DNA of 64,000 nucleotides. Source: Rhodotorula mucilaginosa. Lineage: Eukaryota; Basidiomycota; Microbotryomycetes; Sporidiobolales; Sporidiobolaceae. Position numbers and translations under genes: made by a program. Location of the stretch: positions 1,426,001 to 1,490,000 of the forward strand of contig CP137867.1 of the NCBI GenBank assembly GCA_034406715.1. The letters run 5' to 3'. This document shows positions 1 to 10,356 of the stretch, piece by piece; the stretch's first letter is position 1; each line of letters begins with the position of its first letter. The notes beneath the pieces were generated by a model that worked only from the letters and a program-made list of their open reading frames with translations, was not told the DNA's origin and searched no databases.

Positions 1-1586
1 CGAGTGAGCGAGCGTCTGCTCATCGCGCCAACCGTGAGCTGACTCTTGCAGTCCGTCCCCCGCAGTACGGGAGAACGTCCGCATGTATGCGAAGTCTGCA
101 AGAGCAGATTCGCCGACTCGAGCTCGCTAGCGCGTCACCGTCGAATCCAGTTGCGTTTCATCTTCCTCTCAAGAAACGAGCATGAATTGACTCGAATCAC
201 TTCATCTGCAGTACCGGGCTTCGTCCTTACACCTGCAAGCACTGCAGTAAAACCTACTGTCGCAAGTCGACGCTGGCGAGACATCACCAGAAGATGCACG
301 ACCCGCAGCGGTTTGCACTCGAGCATGAAGCGGCCAAAGCGAAACAAGCCGCCATCCTCCAGCGGAGGCGCAACGGGCTCGAGCAACGCGTCGGCTCTCA
401 GAGGGTAGACCAGCCCGCCGTTCAGTACCAACTGCCAGAACCAGTCGCTCCTCGACAACGTCGTCCGGTGGACAGCGACTTTGCGATGAACACGAGTCAC
501 GATGCCCGTGCGGAATACTCCGAATCGGCATACCCGAGTTTCCCTTTGTCGCGTTGTTCTTTGCCGACCGAAGCACGCGCGCCTCGGTATGCGCTCGACG
601 CCTTCGGTCGGGCTTACGAAGTCGACGAGTACGGCAACTCGGTCGCGCGCGAGCTTGTCCAGCTCGAACTTGCGCCGCTTCGAGATTCCCGACCCTCGAC
701 GTCGGGTGGAGCACCTCGGTTGCCGTCACCGTTTCAATTCGGTCATCCGACCTTGTCGCGTTCTCTCTACTCGGGCCACATTTCGGCACCGATCGCGAAC
801 CAGTACAGCTTCGTCGACGAGGAGGCGCACGTTTCCCAGCAGTACGATCCGCGATACCCTCTTCTCTCGCAGGATGCCGAAAGACGCTGGAACCAGAGCG
901 GGAGGAGCGTTTCACTCGGACGAGCGCACTCGTCGGACGATCGGCGGATCAACCCTCCCAGTTCGAGCATCGAATGGCAGTCGTCTACATGGCCCCTTGC
1001 CCCAGCGTCCTCGGCCTACTATCAGGCGTATCGCACTCCTCACCTTGCGCCATCCGACTCGCCGGCACGAGCGCCACCGCCAGCCGGGATCAGGGACTTC
1101 GACGGTCCGCAGGCGGGCATGAGCGCGACCCTCTCGCACGCGCACGGGCCGGACGACAACACTCCGGTACTATCGTCGCGGGTTCCGAGCTTGCGAGCTG
1201 GAGCGCCTTCGCCCGAGGGAACGAGGTGGTTGCGCAGCGGTCCCGTCGGCGCGCTGTCCCAGAATCCGAGTGCCGACGCCTCAGCGCCTCTGCCGCCGCG
1301 CGACCCGAATCTGCACCCGAGTCAGTACAGCACCGGCGCGCACGACCTGCCCCGTCCCCTCTTGACGCATTCCGACCCGCCGTCGAGTTTCGCATCGTCA
1401 CCCAAGACGACCGCCACTCGTACCTCGGTATCGTCACCCGATCCTAACCCTGTGTTCTCGGCGGCCCGCGAGCGACAGACGATGGCGTACTCTCCGGTGG
1501 ATTCCCCGCCTGGCCAACTCCGAGACGCCGATACTTTGCTCGAAGGCAACGCACCAGGGCACGAGAGTTCGCCTCCGTCCGCTTGA
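1..1586 (+). CDS. C2H2 zinc-finger transcription factor, 5' end outside the window
   Basis: This is a partial gene, and the start lies upstream of the window. Exons read as 1-3 (tentative), 66-149 and 212-1586, with a GT-AG intron at 150-211 falling inside a His codon. Joining them gives two classical C2H2 fingers. The first reads TGERPHVCEVC followed by SSLARH and a second His. The second reads TGLRPYTCKHC followed by STLARHHQKMH. The TGE(L)RP linkers are typical of Kruppel-type DNA-binding fingers. About 430 residues follow that are rich in Ser, Pro and Arg and have no recognised domain, as in many fungal C2H2 regulators. It is probably a nuclear sequence-specific regulator; its target is unknown. 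The same-strand neighbour downstream is the first gene of the paralogue array. The stop is TGA at 1584-1586. Confidence 0.8.
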
Positions 1587-2118
1587 CGAGGTTCAACTCC
1601 TTCCCGATCTCCTCACTCGCGTTAACCCCTGTAACATGCTGTTCACTCCGAAGGTTCTTCGGGAGAGGTTCATGTCGCATAACTCACAGCGCGCCTTTCA
1701 TTGGAGTTGGGGCTTTTTCTTCTTCCGCACTTCATGACTGCGAGCCTCGCCTTTCGAAGCGCAACGGTATGGTTCCCTAGCGAGTTACAGCAATCCAATA
1801 CGATTTCGCGGTCTGAAATGGTGAACCTTGACACTTTCGCCCTATGCTGTAAAAGTTGCTCCTGATCCTCGCAGAGACTGCTTGACTTCTCTTCCCCTCT
1901 CACCAAAGCTCTGCTGCTCGCTCCTTGTTCCGCTCTTCCGGCTTTGCTTCGAGTCTGACGGGACTCTTTGACTGTGCCGGAACATCCCACGCCGTCTGCG
2001 TCGAGATACAGTTGCGGACCCCACTCGGTTCGGCTCGCGGTTTCTGGGACGACGTGCTTGCGACGGCAACGAGCGACGAGGACGATTGGGAAGAGCTAGA
2101 CACGAAGTCACGCGCGAG
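1587..2118. other. intergenic, presumed promoter of the first array gene
   Basis: No coding pattern fits. An open stretch from 1925 on the + strand lacks homology to the neighbouring family and runs out of frame with it. This is taken as 3' UTR plus promoter. Confidence 0.4.
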
Positions 2119-4286
2119 ATGGCTACGACGGCGTACTCGACGGTGCGGATCAAGGTCGAGGACCGAGGCGAAGCGTTGGCCGACCAGATCGCCGACCGGC
2201 AGCAAGAGGTGCGCGACAGAGAGCTCAGAGTGTCGCCGATCGAGCGCATCTGACACGCTCGAACTCGCACAAGCTGACGAGAGCGCCCGAATCTACAGCT
2301 ACCGTATCGGTCGACCAACTTTTTCGACGAAACCAACTCGTTCGAGTCGGCCGCAGACTTTTTCGAGCAGGCTCGGATTCGGCTCCTGAAGGATTGCGGC
2401 TACGAAGCCAAGCCGTCAAAGAACAAGTCGACCAAGGCCTCGGTCCGCTGCGAACAGCATGCCGCGGCAGGTTGTCCGTTTCGACTCTGCGCCTTTGTCG
2501 ACAGCACCCGCCAGCGTGCCCCGTGGAGAATCAGCTTGAACAACAGCACGTGGTCCCACTCGCACAAACCGAAGCCGGCGCCGAAACCCGCCCCGACGCC
2601 GAAAAGCGCCGCACCTCCATCCCAGGCACCGGTGCCGGCCAAGCGTCCTCACAGTGACGGTTCGTTTCGGCTTTTTCAAACCCACTTTCCGCAACTTTTT
2701 CACGGGAGATTGATCTCCATCCTACAGACCCGCCACGCACGGGATCGGGCTCGTCGAGGACTGTCGTACTCTATGACGAAACAGCGCGTTTCAGCTCCAT
2801 CGACGCCTTCTACGCCCAAACCCGCAAACTTTCGGTCGAGAAATACGACGTCCGCTGCAGTCCCCATCACCACAGTCCGGATGCAGCCGTCGCAAGCTGC
2901 TTGTTCCGCCAGGTCTGTCGTTGCCCTTACCGGATTCGAGCGAAACGGAGCGGTGCCGACTTTGTGGTCGATTTGGACCGGACGACCTGGGAGCACAACC
3001 ACGAGCGGGGGTCGCGCGAAGCGGTCGCGCCCGGTATTCCCACGGGAAAGGTGCCCAAGCTGGAGCGATCGGATGGCGACTCGCGCAATTACGACTCGGC
3101 GCTCGAGGACGATGCTGCCAGCGAGGGAGAGCAGGGAGGAGGAGCGGAAGACGATCAGACCGCCGAGACGACCGGTCCCGAGCTCGCGGTACGTAAGGAA
3201 TCGGTTCCGGTACCCGTAGCCAAGCTGACGGTTGACCTTTCGACGTAGATTGTCCCCCCAGCGGCACCCAAAGTCGGCGATCAATTCAAGGATCTCGACG
3301 AGGGGTACGTCGCCTTTGCCATCGCCAACACGCAGCAGCTTGGCGTCTCTTGCTTCCGCTCCGGTCGGGGCGAGTCCCTACACGGATCACTGTATTGCAA
3401 CCGACGCCAGAGCGGACGGGGATGCCCCTTCAAAGCTGTCTTTGGACCTGTCGGAAACCGCTGCACCGTCCTGCCCACCTCGGTGCTTTATCACTCCCAC
3501 GACACCAACCCGAAGCTTCTGGCCGATCCGACATGGCGACCTTTGCTTCGCTGCAAGGTCGTTCTCGCGGCTTTTGCAAAGCTGGATCGACAGGTGTGCC
3601 TGCCTGACTGCGAGGTTGTGGCATGGTCTTAATGTTGCTAACAATTTGGAATCCCGCAGAACTCGCAGAGTGTGGTCGTAGATTCCAAGCCGGAGCTTCC
3701 GTGGCCGTCTGTACCGAAGCGGCCGCGACTCTCCGAGCCAACTGCGCCTGCGTCGTCGTGGACGGTTCGGACGGCAGCGGACCCTCCAGCGTCAGCGCCG
3801 AGACCCTCCCTGCCGCCGCCGCCGCATATGGGCAGTTCAGGTGCGCGGCGGCCGCAGACGCAGACGGGCACGACGACCGTTTCCCCGATCAACTCGCACT
3901 CGCACGTCAACGTCGCGACACCCTCAATCGACTCGTCCCGCAAGACATCTCTCTTCTCTCCAGGCACGTCTGCGAATGTGCATTCGCAAGTCGGAACGGT
4001 GGGCACTTCGTTGCCTCCGGAACAGCACAAGCCTGCGCCGCTCCGCACCGATTCCGACCTCGTCGCTTCCTTCCTCGCCGGACTCGACGTCGCCCTCGTC
4101 CCGCTGGCCAAGCACCTCGTTGACGCTGGAGTCGACTCGCTCGACGCGCTGGTTCACCTCGCGTCGCTTTCGGCTGGTCCTCGCCAGGCGCTCCTCGAGC
4201 AACTGCACAAGCTCGTCATCGTGCGCGACCCGGATTGTCCGTCTCCCCTGCGCCTTTTGCCCTTACTTGCCAACATGCGTGCTTGA
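2119..4286 (+). CDS. array gene A1: protein with three FAR1/WRKY-GCM1-like zinc domains
   Basis: Five exons (2119-2208, 2299-2659, 2728-3188, 3249-3593, 3660-4286) give about 627 aa in consistent phase. The layout is confirmed by alignment with the next gene. Three related domains occur at about residues 31-150, 151-300 and 305-419. Each has a Cys, then CPF or CPY, a Trp or hydrophobic strand, and a final His-x-His (WSHSH, WEHNH, YHSH). This is the C-C-H-H pattern of FAR1/WRKY-GCM1 zinc domains, which bind DNA in MULE-type transposases and their domesticated relatives. Domain 3 ends in LLADPTWRP, a signature shared by the whole array. An acidic linker and a VPKRPRLSE basic motif (likely NLS) follow, then a C-terminal helical domain (about 560-627, core LVPLAKHLVDAGVDSL). 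No DDE transposase is present. It is probably a nuclear DNA-binding protein of unknown role. The start is the ATG in phase with exon 2; an earlier exon cannot be excluded. Confidence 0.72.
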
Positions 4287-4889
4287 TTACTCGATGTCGC
4301 GATGCAATGGCAGGCTCTATGGTGCAGAAGTCGAGACGTGGATAAGGCGACGCCTCGGCGCCGGCGCAGAAGACTCGGGCAAGCTCGGACACACACGAGG
4401 AAGCCGGCTCCGTTCAGCAGGAGTTGACGAGACGGTGACGGCTCCGTTCAGTCCTGCAGCAGCCTCAACGGAAGCCAGTCCGCCCTCTGGGAAAAAAGCT
4501 CATGCGGTTCAGCTGACCGTCGAGGAACGTCCATCTTTGCCTTGGCGAGGCTGAGAACTAAGTAAATCCTTACTCAAGCCCTGTATGGCACTCTTGAAAA
4601 AGACTTGCTACAGTACAGGCGAATCGCCACGGCCGAAAATACTTGCTCGCGTTCGTTCTGAAGTTCGTCGCTTCATTTGCCCTCGACCCTGTCGCCCCGG
4701 GGACAGCAAGTGTACTGGGAGCGTCCTCGGGCGGCTGCTTGAAGCATCTTAGCGCTCCTCAGCGGGCACTTGTCCTCGCTGTACTTGAGCTGGCAGCCTG
4801 CCCCACTTGCTAGTTCGGCACGCTCCTCTCGACCCTTGCACCGCGACAACAGGCAGCGGGACGAGCAGCAGAAGACGCCAGGCTACACC
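4287..4889. other. intergenic between A1 and A2
   Basis: About 600 bases with no supported gene. It should hold the A1 3' UTR and the A2 promoter. No strong repeat was seen. Confidence 0.4.
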
Positions 4890-7105
4890 ATGGACGTTGA
4901 GAAAGAGTCGGGACGCGGCAGCGAGGTCGAGGAAGGTGCTGCCGCTGCGCCGAACCTCGATCTCCTCGTCGGCAGCGGCCAGAAGGTGCGTGCGCGGACC
5001 TTGGTCTGCTCCCTGTCTGTGAGCGCGTCCAGGCGCTGGTTTCAAGTTAGGGAGCTGTCCTTGTCGACGCTGACAACTTTCCGCGACAGTCTCCCTACTG
5101 GGCCGACGCTTTCTTTGACCACGCCGAAACTTTCGCCTCGAAGGAAGCCTTCTTCGAACAAGCTCGTCGGAAATTGCTTCAAGACTGCGGATATGAAGCT
5201 CGTCCCTCGAAGCAAAACTCGACGAGGATCTCGGCGCGATGCGAAAAGTACGCCACCGAGGGTTGTCCGTTCCGGCTCAGCGCCCGTCTCGACGACGGAG
5301 CCGTCGCCTGGAGGCTCAGCGCATCCAATTGCACATGGCAGCATTCTCACGTCCCCAATCCGGAGGCTAGAGTTGGACAGTCGGCACCGACCGGAGCCGA
5401 ACCTCCTCGCAATGACGATGGTCCGTCCGATTTCTTCGATTGGTTCGAGGCAGCTTTTTTGCACATCGAGACTGAACTTTGACACGGACTGATTTTGGTG
5501 CGACGCGGGTCAGGGAATGATTCTCAACAAGCCCGCACTGCTGTGCTGTACACCGGTGGCGAGCGGTTCCCGTCCTCCGACTCTTTCGTGCAGGAAACGC
5601 GCCAACTCTCGCTCGAGCGCTACGACGTCGGCTGCTGGTCCACGCATCGCACGCATGAAATCGTACAACTCGGCTGCGCCAACAGGAAGAAGTCCCGCTG
5701 TGGCTATCGAGTGGCGGCAAGACGCGACGGGCGACACTTTGTCGTCAATCTCGAAGGGTGCAACTGGGTGCACAGTCACGCACGCGGGTCCACGGACGTC
5801 GTCGAGCCGAGAACGGCGCGGTTGAAACCTGGTGGGCCACAGCAGAAGAGGAAGATTGATGACGTCGAAAGCGAGGTTGACGACGAGGCCGAGAACGAGA
5901 ACGAGGATGAGATCGGAGGAGAGGCAGAAGAAGGTGATGCAGAAGGAGCCGAGTCGGAGGAAGACACTGCGGGAGCAAGTCAGATCAAGGTGCGCCCCCT
6001 CAACCTCCACGCAGCGAGAGTCTATTCACCATTAACCCGAGGTCATGCCGGCCAGATTGTTCCGCCCACGGCTCCCAAAGTCGGAGTCCGTTTCGACACC
6101 CTCGGCGAAGCTTACGTGGCGTTCGCAGTCGCCAACGTCCTGCATTTCGGCAAATCGGTCACTCGCAGCAGCACGCGCGACTTGTCCGCCGGGGTTCTCT
6201 ACTGCTACCGCCGCCCGAAAAGTGGCCAATACTGCCCCTTCAGGGTGGTCATCGGTCGCAAGGAAAACGATACTCACTCGGCCGTGCTCGAGAGCTCGAC
6301 TTTGTATCACAACCATGGACCCCGTCCAGAGTTACTCGCGGATCCGGCGTGGAGGCCGACCCTTCGCTGCAAGCTTGTCCTCGCCGCGCTGGCCAAACTC
6401 GACGCCGAGCGGCAGAAGGTCAGCAGGGTTTTGACAATTTGAGCGGTCTGTCCGCGGGTATTGACATTATAGATCGCTCACACAGACGATCCAACACGCG
6501 TCGTCGAGCGTGTCTCGGCCCGAATTGATGCCGCCGCCCCCCGTACCGAAACGAGCTCGCCTCTCCGAATCTGGCAAGTGTTTTCCTCTTCTCGTGTACC
6601 GTGTTTGAAGGTTTCTCAACAGGCTTTGCTTTCAGTGCCGTCACCGGTCCAACACTCCAGGGATTCGTGGCCTCCTCGCATGCTCGACGAACTTAGGACC
6701 TCAACGCCGACCGGCACTTTGAACACGAGATGCTCCTCACGCCCAACTGAGTCCGCCACTACACCTCCGACAAGTTTCAGTTCGCGCAGCAGCTCTTACG
6801 TGAGCAGCACTACGCCGACTCCAGCTCCGAGTAGCAAGATCGCGCCGGCGTCGCCCGCATCGTCGACGGGAACAAAAATCGCCACCGTCACGTCCTTCCT
6901 CGCCGAGCTGGACGTCGCGCTCGTCCCGCTCGCCTCGCACCTGGTCGACGCCGGTATCGAATCGCTCGAGTCGCTGACCGCCCTCGCCTGCCTCTCTTCC
7001 GACGTGCGCCGCGCTTTGCTCACTACGCTGCATGACCAGGTTGCTGCGCGCAATCCGCAGTGTCCTTCTCCCTTACGCCTTCTTTCCTTCTTCCCGCCGC
7101 ACTGA
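4890..7105 (+). CDS. array gene A2: three FAR1-like zinc domains, paralogue of A1
   Basis: Six exons (4890-4985, 5090-5420, 5514-5989, 6056-6418, 6486-6573, 6636-7105) give about 607 aa. The first four splice junctions match those of A1 in place and phase. Zinc domains lie at about 33-142 (RCEKYATEGCPF, WQHSH), 143-300 (CANRKKSRCGYR, WVHSH) and 302-422 (YCYRRPKSGQYCPF, YHNH, LLADPAWRP). A long Glu/Asp linker separates domains 2 and 3. VPKRARLSE is a likely NLS. The C-terminal domain (about 530-607, LVPLASHLVDAGIESL) ends in SPLRLLSFF, matching A1. The intron at 6574-6635 appears to be GC-AG: only a GCAAGT donor with the TTTCAG acceptor keeps phase, and a nearby GT does not. A1 and A2 look like a tandem duplication. 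Confidence 0.76.
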
Positions 7106-7460
7106 GGTATTGTAACCACTTCTACTGTTGTTGTCGCAGACTCGCTTGATCCTGATCTTGGCGTGTAGGCAATTCGCCTGCAACATGTTCGCTTGACCCG
7201 CCACCGTATTCTCGTCAATTCTGCTTCCGCGCGGGGTCCCGTTCCTCTCGTACGCTCCTTCACCTGCCCGCATAGGCTTGTGAAGCAGCTTGGAAAGCTT
7301 TCTGAAGCTGAACTGATCGCTGCGCTCGAGACCGTCGAGGCCGCCCTATCGTCGCAATCCGGTCTCTGGATCCATCGGCTCGGAGCACTCGAGTAGCATC
7401 GGTGGTGTACTACAGGCGACGACGGGCGCAGGCACAGCACGTGGACTCGCCGACGACACC
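7106..7460. other. intergenic with conserved class B upstream block
   Basis: No gene is supported. The part from about 7206 resembles the DNA upstream of the two intact class B genes. Confidence 0.4.
7206..7300 (+). promoter_or_regulatory. class B upstream conserved block (pseudogene copy)
   Basis: It contains CTGCTTCCGCGCG, then CTGCCCGCATAGGCTTG about 45 bases further on. Both have counterparts in the same order upstream of B2 and B3. It may be promoter sequence or simply recent duplication. Confidence 0.35.
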
Positions 7461-10064
7461 ATAACCGATCTCAAGGCGCTCTTCGCCGACAGTCTGCTCA
7501 AGTTCAAGCGGGAACAACAGCTGACTCGTCAAACAACATGCACGTGAGTCGGCGCGACGAGCTGCTACAATCCTCTACTTACTGAGCTCACACGCAACGA
7601 ATCGTCGCAGGCCATCGCTCATGGAGCTGTGAAGACTCCGGCTCCGACGCTGGTTGCGACGCGGCAACCGCCGTCCAGACCACCCACGGAACCTGCACCT
7701 GTACGCCTTCATACAACAGGGGGCTCAAATGCGAATTCGTGGCTGACCTTTGGCTGGAGGTCGCAGATGCGAGTTGGCGGTAGTCAACGGAAAACCCAGG
7801 AAGGCGAAGATGTCAGCCAGTCCCGAACTTTGGTCGGATACGGCCAGGTTGCTGATTTTTGCCAATCTTTCAGTCCGACGCCGACAGTCTATCGTCTGCA
7901 TCAAGCTCGATGCCCGAGCGCGCGACGTCAACAGCCACGGTGAGTCGGAAATAACCAGAAGACGATATTGCTCACAACTAGTCGCGTGTGGCTGACTAGT
8001 CCGGACGCTCTCACAGACGGCGAGCGACGGTATGTGATTTCGGGGGCACATCCTGCTGCTGAGGTACTGACGGTCTCCCGTCCAAACCGGCAGGCACCTG
8101 GAACGCACCGACGACCTCAAAGGCGATGCGAAATCTCGTCCTCAAGCGCGAAGAAATCTTTGCTGCTCAGCGACAGGCTCGTGACTGTGCGCCCGAAACG
8201 ATTCAGAGGTACAACAGGCGAGCACTGACGCCACACTATTTTCCTCTCAGATCGCTTTCAAGACATCTCTCGGGAAGCAGTCGAAACGGCTTTCAGTCAA
8301 CGCACAACATCGAGCGCCGCGTACCTCTGCGGCTTCCGCCACTACGTCAAATTCTGCTCTCGCGTGGACGTTCCTCCGTTCCCAATCACGCACACTATGA
8401 TGGCGCTCTGGTCGTACGAAAAATGCTCGAACCGGGAAGGCTACTCCACGACCTACAAAGTCGGCGTCGGACTCGCTGCCGACGCCGCCAAGCACCTGTG
8501 GACAAGCCTTCCGGTCTTCCATGCGATGCATCAATTCCATCCAGACGGCATAGCGGTGTGGGAGTTCTTGAGGGAGCCGCAGCGGCGCAAGAATGGTGAG
8601 TTGTCCCCCGCCCGAACGATCGAGACAGAACGGCTTTGTGGGTTGATCTCACGTACTGCACATAGCTTCGTCCAAAGCATCATCTGATTCCGCGGCGAAG
8701 ACGGCGTCCAAGCAACGCAGGCCACGTCACGAGCGGCAACCGTTGGCAGCCTCCTTCGACTCGGCCGCGAAGTCCTCGAAGGACACGGAGAGCGAGAACA
8801 CGAACGCCCCGGACAACGGCAACCGTGGACACGGACTGGGGGAGAAGGTCGAGGATGCGCTACCCGTCGTAAGTCATTGCTCGTGCTCGCTCGGTGAACG
8901 AGTCGCGCTCATGCTGTTTTGTCTTCTGCTGTGCAGGATGTGCGAGGACTCCCCACTTGAGACAGCGCTTACAACTCGATGACCGAGATCTACAAGGCCT
9001 ACGTAGCCGCGATCGTGCCCGTTTACGGCATCTCGGTCATGCCCTTGAATGCCACCCAGAATCAAGCGATCATCCGCTGCAACCGATCGCACTACACTGG
9101 CTATGCCCGAGGATCGTGCCCTTGGGTCGCCTTCTGCCGCCGCCGACCCGACGGCAAATGGATCGTCGACTTTCGAACACTCGCACGGGCCGTGCAAGGA
9201 GATTTTGGCCGACCCGGCTTGGAGACCTATCGTGCGCAACACGGACGCTCGTGATGCCCTCGGAATGGCTCCACTTCCTTTTCAGGTCAGCAAAAAGAGG
9301 CAGAAGCTTTGTGATCCTGTGAGTGAGATTGTCAGTGGGCGCGTTTAGAGAAAAGATCTAACGGCGCCGCCCATTTCTTGCGTCGCCCTAGGTAGACGAG
9401 GGACCAGCCGCAGCAGAAGAAGGCTCGTTTGTCCGAGCCACCAACCAGCGTCAGAAAGCCCTTGCCTCCGCCGCCCGCACCGACTCGCCCGCCCCCCGCG
9501 GTTGCTTCCCCTCCACAGCCGCTGTCTTTGGCTGCGACGTCGCGTCGGAGTTTGTCTGCTCAAGATTCGTACCCTTCGCCGGTCTCTCACAGCACACCTC
9601 GAAATCACCCGCCTCGCGATGCGCCCGCATTCAATAAGCCCGTTTTCGTTGCCGCGACGAGCAGCGAGTCCGCTTCTCGCATCCCTTCGCCGCTCGCAAC
9701 TCGGGCCCCGACGAGTCCCGCACCTCCGATTCGACCTTTTTCCCAAACTCCGGACGCCGCGGTGGCAGAGGCAGAGGCGGTCGCAGCCGAAGCCCCCATC
9801 ATCAAGGTCGATCCCATCGAGCTCGTCTCGGCATTCTGTGCCAGTTTGCATCCTTCGTTGACTGCCCTTACCGAGCCTCTCGTCGCCGATGGCGTCGACT
9901 CTTTCGAAGGACTCGCTGCATTGCGCGTTCTCGACCCGAACCAGTTTGACCACTTCTTCGCCCAACTGCGTAAAAATCACTCGGAGCGTCGCGCCCAATC
10001 TCCTTCTCTGCCGCCGCTTTCCCACATCCACATTCTCCTCTTTGCCAAGCACATGAAAGCTTGA
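7461..10064 (+). pseudogene. array pseudogene B1, decayed class B paralogue
   Basis: The exon order of B2 and B3 can be followed along this stretch: an ALFADSLLKFKRE-like first exon, the small second to sixth exons, a PFPIT-type N-terminal domain (about 8240-8594), an acidic/Ser linker, a zinc domain (about 8940-9310) and a Pro-rich tail with the C-terminal domain (about 9420-10064). Several lesions argue that it is broken. The position of the B2 start is ATA at 7461. Exon 1 changes frame relative to B2. A TGA at 8958-8960 replaces the codon after the conserved LPT motif. A 14-nt deletion near 9169, between two GTCGA copies, shifts frame inside the zinc domain just before the FEHSH ligands. 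The tail stays open and well conserved (LHPSLTALTEPLVADGVDSF), so the decay looks recent. Splice choices that skip the stop cannot be fully excluded. Confidence 0.72.
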
Positions 10065-10112
10065 ACCCCTTTTAGTTCCTGTTCTCCGCTGTTGTCTCTA
10101 TACGTTGTCTTG

Positions 10113-10225
10113 CAATTTCTCATCATTTCTCCTTCCGTGCGGGTGGGCGGGATCTGTTCTCTCTCTACTCACTGCCTCTAGCCTGCTCGCATAGGCTCGT
10201 AAGCAGGCTTCAGTGCTTCTCAGGA
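10113..10225 (+). promoter_or_regulatory. class B upstream conserved block (B2)
   Basis: TTTCTCATCATTTCTCCTTC followed by CTGCTCGCATAGGCTCG. The same blocks occur in order before B3 and, weaker, before B1. They lie about 130-245 bases upstream of the B2 start. Confidence 0.4.
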
Positions 10226-10356
10226 GCCGGAAGGGTCGCTGCGCTCGTATCGTCTGCGGACGACTTCTCCTCGCTCGACAGGATTCGGTCATCTCCAGCT
10301 GGTGTTTGAATCAATCGCATCGGCGGCAGCACGGGCGACAAACGGCGTAGCAAAGG

